Of a DNA stretch of 64,000 nt, positions 61,004 to 64,000 are shown piece by piece. The notes under the pieces were generated by a model. The model was given only the letters and a program-made list of their open reading frames with translations, was not told the DNA's origin and made no database searches. The translations under genes were made by a program, and so were the position numbers. The stretch comes from Cylicocyclus nassatus (taxonomy: Eukaryota; Nematoda; Chromadorea; Rhabditida; Strongylidae), in the NCBI GenBank assembly GCA_958299035.1, contig CATQJL010000112.1, positions 9,772,880 to 9,836,879 of the forward strand, written 5' to 3'. Every line of letters starts with the position of its first letter. Position 1 is the first letter of the stretch.

Positions 61004-64000
61004 ATGTTATATACTGTACTATCAGTGCTGAGGTATGTGTATCATTATGACCAGGTTAACCTTGTAGATTCATTGTGTGGTTCAATGTTTTTAGTGTGAA
61101 GAAACCGTGAAACAAATAACAGACATACTTGTTGTTTCAGTCAAATTTACTGTGATGGTCCCATTCTTCGAGCTGTGCAAGACTCATTTTTATTTGCTGA
61201 CTCAAAGCACTTCGTTGACATGTCGCTGAAATATGATCCCAGTATGTGCAAATTATATTTTCACCAATGCGTCACATCTGCTTCGCAAAGGCTTGTTACT
61301 GGTCCTACCTTCCGTATACCTTCCGCGCTCGCATAAAACTTTAAAACTACTGCGCAGTGCCGATCATCATCTTAAATGATTCGTAAACAATTAATCATTT
61401 CTGAAGGTTTTCCATTAAGGCCCCGGACAGACTTCACGCGATTTGATCGTCGCGATCTAATCGCCGAGAATTCCATTCATTTTCATTTTACATTCAAAAA
61501 TTTCGGGCTGGAAAAGTATCACAACCGAAATGCAAGTTGATCGGCATGGAATGATGTTGTAACAGTTGTCTTGTCGCGATTCAGTCGCGACGATCGAATC
61601 GCGTGAAGTCTGCCCGGAGCCTAAGGTTGGTCAAAGGTTAAAAACACTTCCGAAGAAGAACAAAAAGGATTAGTACTATAAAATTCTTGCCTCAGTAATC
61701 TCTGCAAAGGCAATAAACACCACGTGCTACATCGCTGAGCAAAAAATTTGTGAGCTTTTGGGTGAGACTTTAACGAATTGACGATCCACGCAATCACTAT
61801 TTTCTATCGCCAAAAAAAGGCTTTCTCTCTTTTCAGACCAGAATCCGAGGCAATCAAAATTAAATGCCAAACAAAACTATAACACTGCATATGTCTATGT
61901 ATCGGCCCAGTTTTCAAAGCTAGAAGCTCTGATTTTTAATCAGATTGGGAATGAAGCATCGTAAAAGGGATTCAATGTCTTGTCGCGTGTTGCACGCTAA
62001 GCTTGGCAATGTGTTTACGAGCATGATTGCAAACTTTTACAATCTCCCTCTCTCCCACTCTTTTCAGCTTGACTTTTGTCTAGTTCTAATACGGTTACAG
62101 CGATGTCGCTGCCCTTTCAGTTATAACAACGGCTTGCTATAAGTGTCCTTTCTACAATTCTGTTTAGAAAATTCACTGGAACTTTTTCAGTCATGACATT
62201 GAGAAACTTTGATGAATTGGGCGAGAAGGCAAACAGCATAGCTGTACTAAGAGAATTCGTAAATACACACTTTAATCCACCTGGAACAGAGCTTGTGGAA
62301 TGGTATCCAAGTGATTGGGTCGATTTTCCTTCAAAATTTCTCGAGATACATGATTACCACCATCGACGATGGGCATTGCATCTTCATCGCATTTGGAGAG
62401 ACCTATGTAGACGAGTGCGTCTGATTGTTTTTCTGTGACATCTCAGTCCATCTTCTAACGTTTAGGTAAGAGACGACGTTCGTAGACATCAAGATCATTA
62501 CTCTCTCCTATATGTACCACATCCCTTCATTATTCCTGGTGGACGATTTCGAGAATTCTATTACTGGTTAGTTCCATTTCGCCGTTCTTGTCCTCTGTTT
62601 AAATCCTGTATGATTGTGTAACCAGCCAACGGGTTTGCAGAGGTAAAGTAAAAAATTGGAGGTGGTGGAGAGAGGGAAATGCTACTAGTATCGATCACCT
62701 AAGGTCTATAAACTTTTTTCCATAAGTAATCGGCAGCTCTGAAGCAACATCCGGGTACTCTTGCTGAAAAGGAGGGGGGGGGTATTTACCCATCGACTTT
62801 ATACGAACACAAGTTTGCTGGCAATCACCTCACGACGTGTCTATGCACACTTGTCCCTGCTCTCATACATTTTATACAAATTGGTTGGGCTAAGGATGAC
62901 ATAAGATGTTTGTTGTACCATGTCTTCCTATTCGCAGCGCACATTTTAGGGACACCTACTGGATCCTGAAGGGTCTGATCTTTTCTGAAATGTACGAAAC
63001 CGCCAAAGGAATGATCAAAAACCTTGCTTATATGGTCGACAAGTACGTGTACCTTACATCTCTTCGCATGTAAGAATTGGTACATCATATTAAGTACAGA
63101 CCACTTCTTTACCCTTTTCACTTCTCTTGTTGTTTCTTTGTATTTGGAGGACATTTGGGATCAAAGTGTAAAGACAAAAAAGTAATGCATTCAAAAGAGA
63201 AGAATCAGCCTCTGCATGGAACAGCTATCTTCACCATTAGTGCGAGATATGGGAAAAATATCGCGCACTAACTCCATTAGTGAGGACCTGGATTGTCTAG
63301 AAAGATATGAATGAACGCAACAATTTATTGGGAAAGAGAACACTGAATAATAAACCACAGTTGTTGCCCGTGTATAGCGCGAGGTACAAAGTACGGTAGA
63401 TCTTCGATGCGTCAAAATACAATGGTTGCGAAACATCTCAAGCAGATATCGACCTTTTCACAAAAAGTAGCAGTCAAAGAAGAAAGCTTTCCTGAGAGAA
63501 GCCTTTCTGTCTGTGGACAACCTTATACATATATTTTGCAGTCATGGATTCATTCCCAATGGTGGACGTGTGTATTACTTAACACGGTCGCAGCCACCTT
63601 TGTTGATTCCCATGGCTTTTGACTATTATCTGTCTACTGGTGATCTAGATTTTGCCTTAGTAAGTGCCTTTCTTCTACAATATGTACGATATAGTTCTAC
63701 GAAGCATTCCGTGAAGCCTTAACTTTTAACGAAGTTACCCAAAATATTCTCCGTGGGGAACGTTGTACTGATACGTTGTACTTTGTGACTCTTATCTGCT
63801 TAGTCAATAATGGTTTATTGAGCTTTTGTCTCGTTACATGTCATCTCAGGAGGTCCTACCAACTCTAGAAAAAGAGTTCCTTTTTTGGATTACGAGAAGA
63901 TCTGAGATGTTTACTAGCACAGACGGAAAACAGAAGTTTCCATATTATCAGTACAAAGCACAGTTGCATATGCCACGTCCGGAATCATATCGTGAAGATT
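61004..64000 (+). CDS. Trehalase B (GH37), partial at the window end
   Basis: Tandem paralogue of trehalase A. Exons: 61004-61032, 61141-61241, 62191-62414, 62466-62566, 62950-63042, 63542-63659, then 63850 to beyond 64000. The first six have exactly the lengths (29, 101, 224, 101, 93, 118) and phases of gene A. The start MLYTVLSVLR and an in-frame TAG two codons upstream also parallel gene A. Signature PGGRFREFYYWD is intact, followed by TYWILKGLIFSEMYETAKG and NHGFIPNGGRVYYLTRSQPP. The catalytic Asp and later signatures lie beyond the window, so activity cannot be judged. Intron 2 carries an old 700-bp repeat with a MITE inside it. Confidence 0.94.
61262..61830 (+). repeat. Degenerate copy 4 of the 700-bp repeat (trehalase B intron 2)
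   Basis: It begins ACCAATGCGTCACATCTGC, like copies 2 and 3, and diverges quickly. After the nested MITE (61419-61621), weak similarity resumes (GAAGAAGAACAAA, GTGCTACAT, ATTGAC...CTATCGCC). The end with the (CA)n tract is not recognisable. It is the oldest copy in the window. Confidence 0.6.
61419..61621. mobile_element. 203-bp MITE with TAA duplication, nested in a repeat
   Basis: GGCCCCGGACAGACTTCACG, continuing CGATTTGATCGTCGCGA, is mirrored at the right (CGTGAAGTCTGCCCGGAGCC). TAA lies at 61416-61418 and 61622-61624. It is related to the element at 54798. PIF/Harbinger-type. Confidence 0.75.

Overview
The window is nuclear DNA from a nematode, most likely a rhabditid/strongylid-type worm. 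The evidence is: genes split into many small exons with short introns ending in TTTCAG-like acceptors; proteins that read as nematode orthologues; and at 58593 a 22-nt block matching the nematode SL1 spliced leader at 21 of 22 positions, inside an SL RNA-like structure. All gene models were built by eye from splice sites, frame and family conservation.

Layout. A PFTAIRE-type CDK gene (CDK14-like, +) spans 1301-5147. From 9214 to 17209 lies a decayed SF1 (Upf1-like) helicase on the minus strand, split by a 5.9-kb LTR element (10354-16229). That element has nearly identical LTRs and a 4-bp target duplication, but no visible gag-pol. It contains a 2.8-kb palindrome and an intact copy of the SMART amplification primer, which is a laboratory sequence. 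The 26S proteasome ATPase RPT-1 (+, 18871-22864) follows, with inverted copies of one repeat in introns 5 and 8. Three minus-strand genes come next: an ABT1/ESF2-like ribosome-biogenesis factor (23894-25513), spartin (26586-29909) and the oligosaccharyltransferase subunit DAD1 (32660-33137).

From 33.2 to 45.4 kb I see no convincing gene, only dispersed inverted-repeat elements. Two tandem trehalase genes (GH37, +) follow at 45460-51957 and 61004 to beyond the window end. Their first six exons have identical lengths and phases, so they are a gene duplication. The 9 kb between them is full of foldback elements and also holds the SL RNA-like unit.

How the genes fit together. CDK14, RPT-1, ABT1/ESF2, spartin and DAD1 are housekeeping or signalling genes with no evident pathway link. 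The trehalases hydrolyse trehalose to glucose. The SL RNA would supply the leader trans-spliced onto nematode mRNAs. The other main feature is the density and variety of palindromic non-autonomous DNA elements, several with clear target-site duplications (TWA, TTAA, TA, 8-bp).
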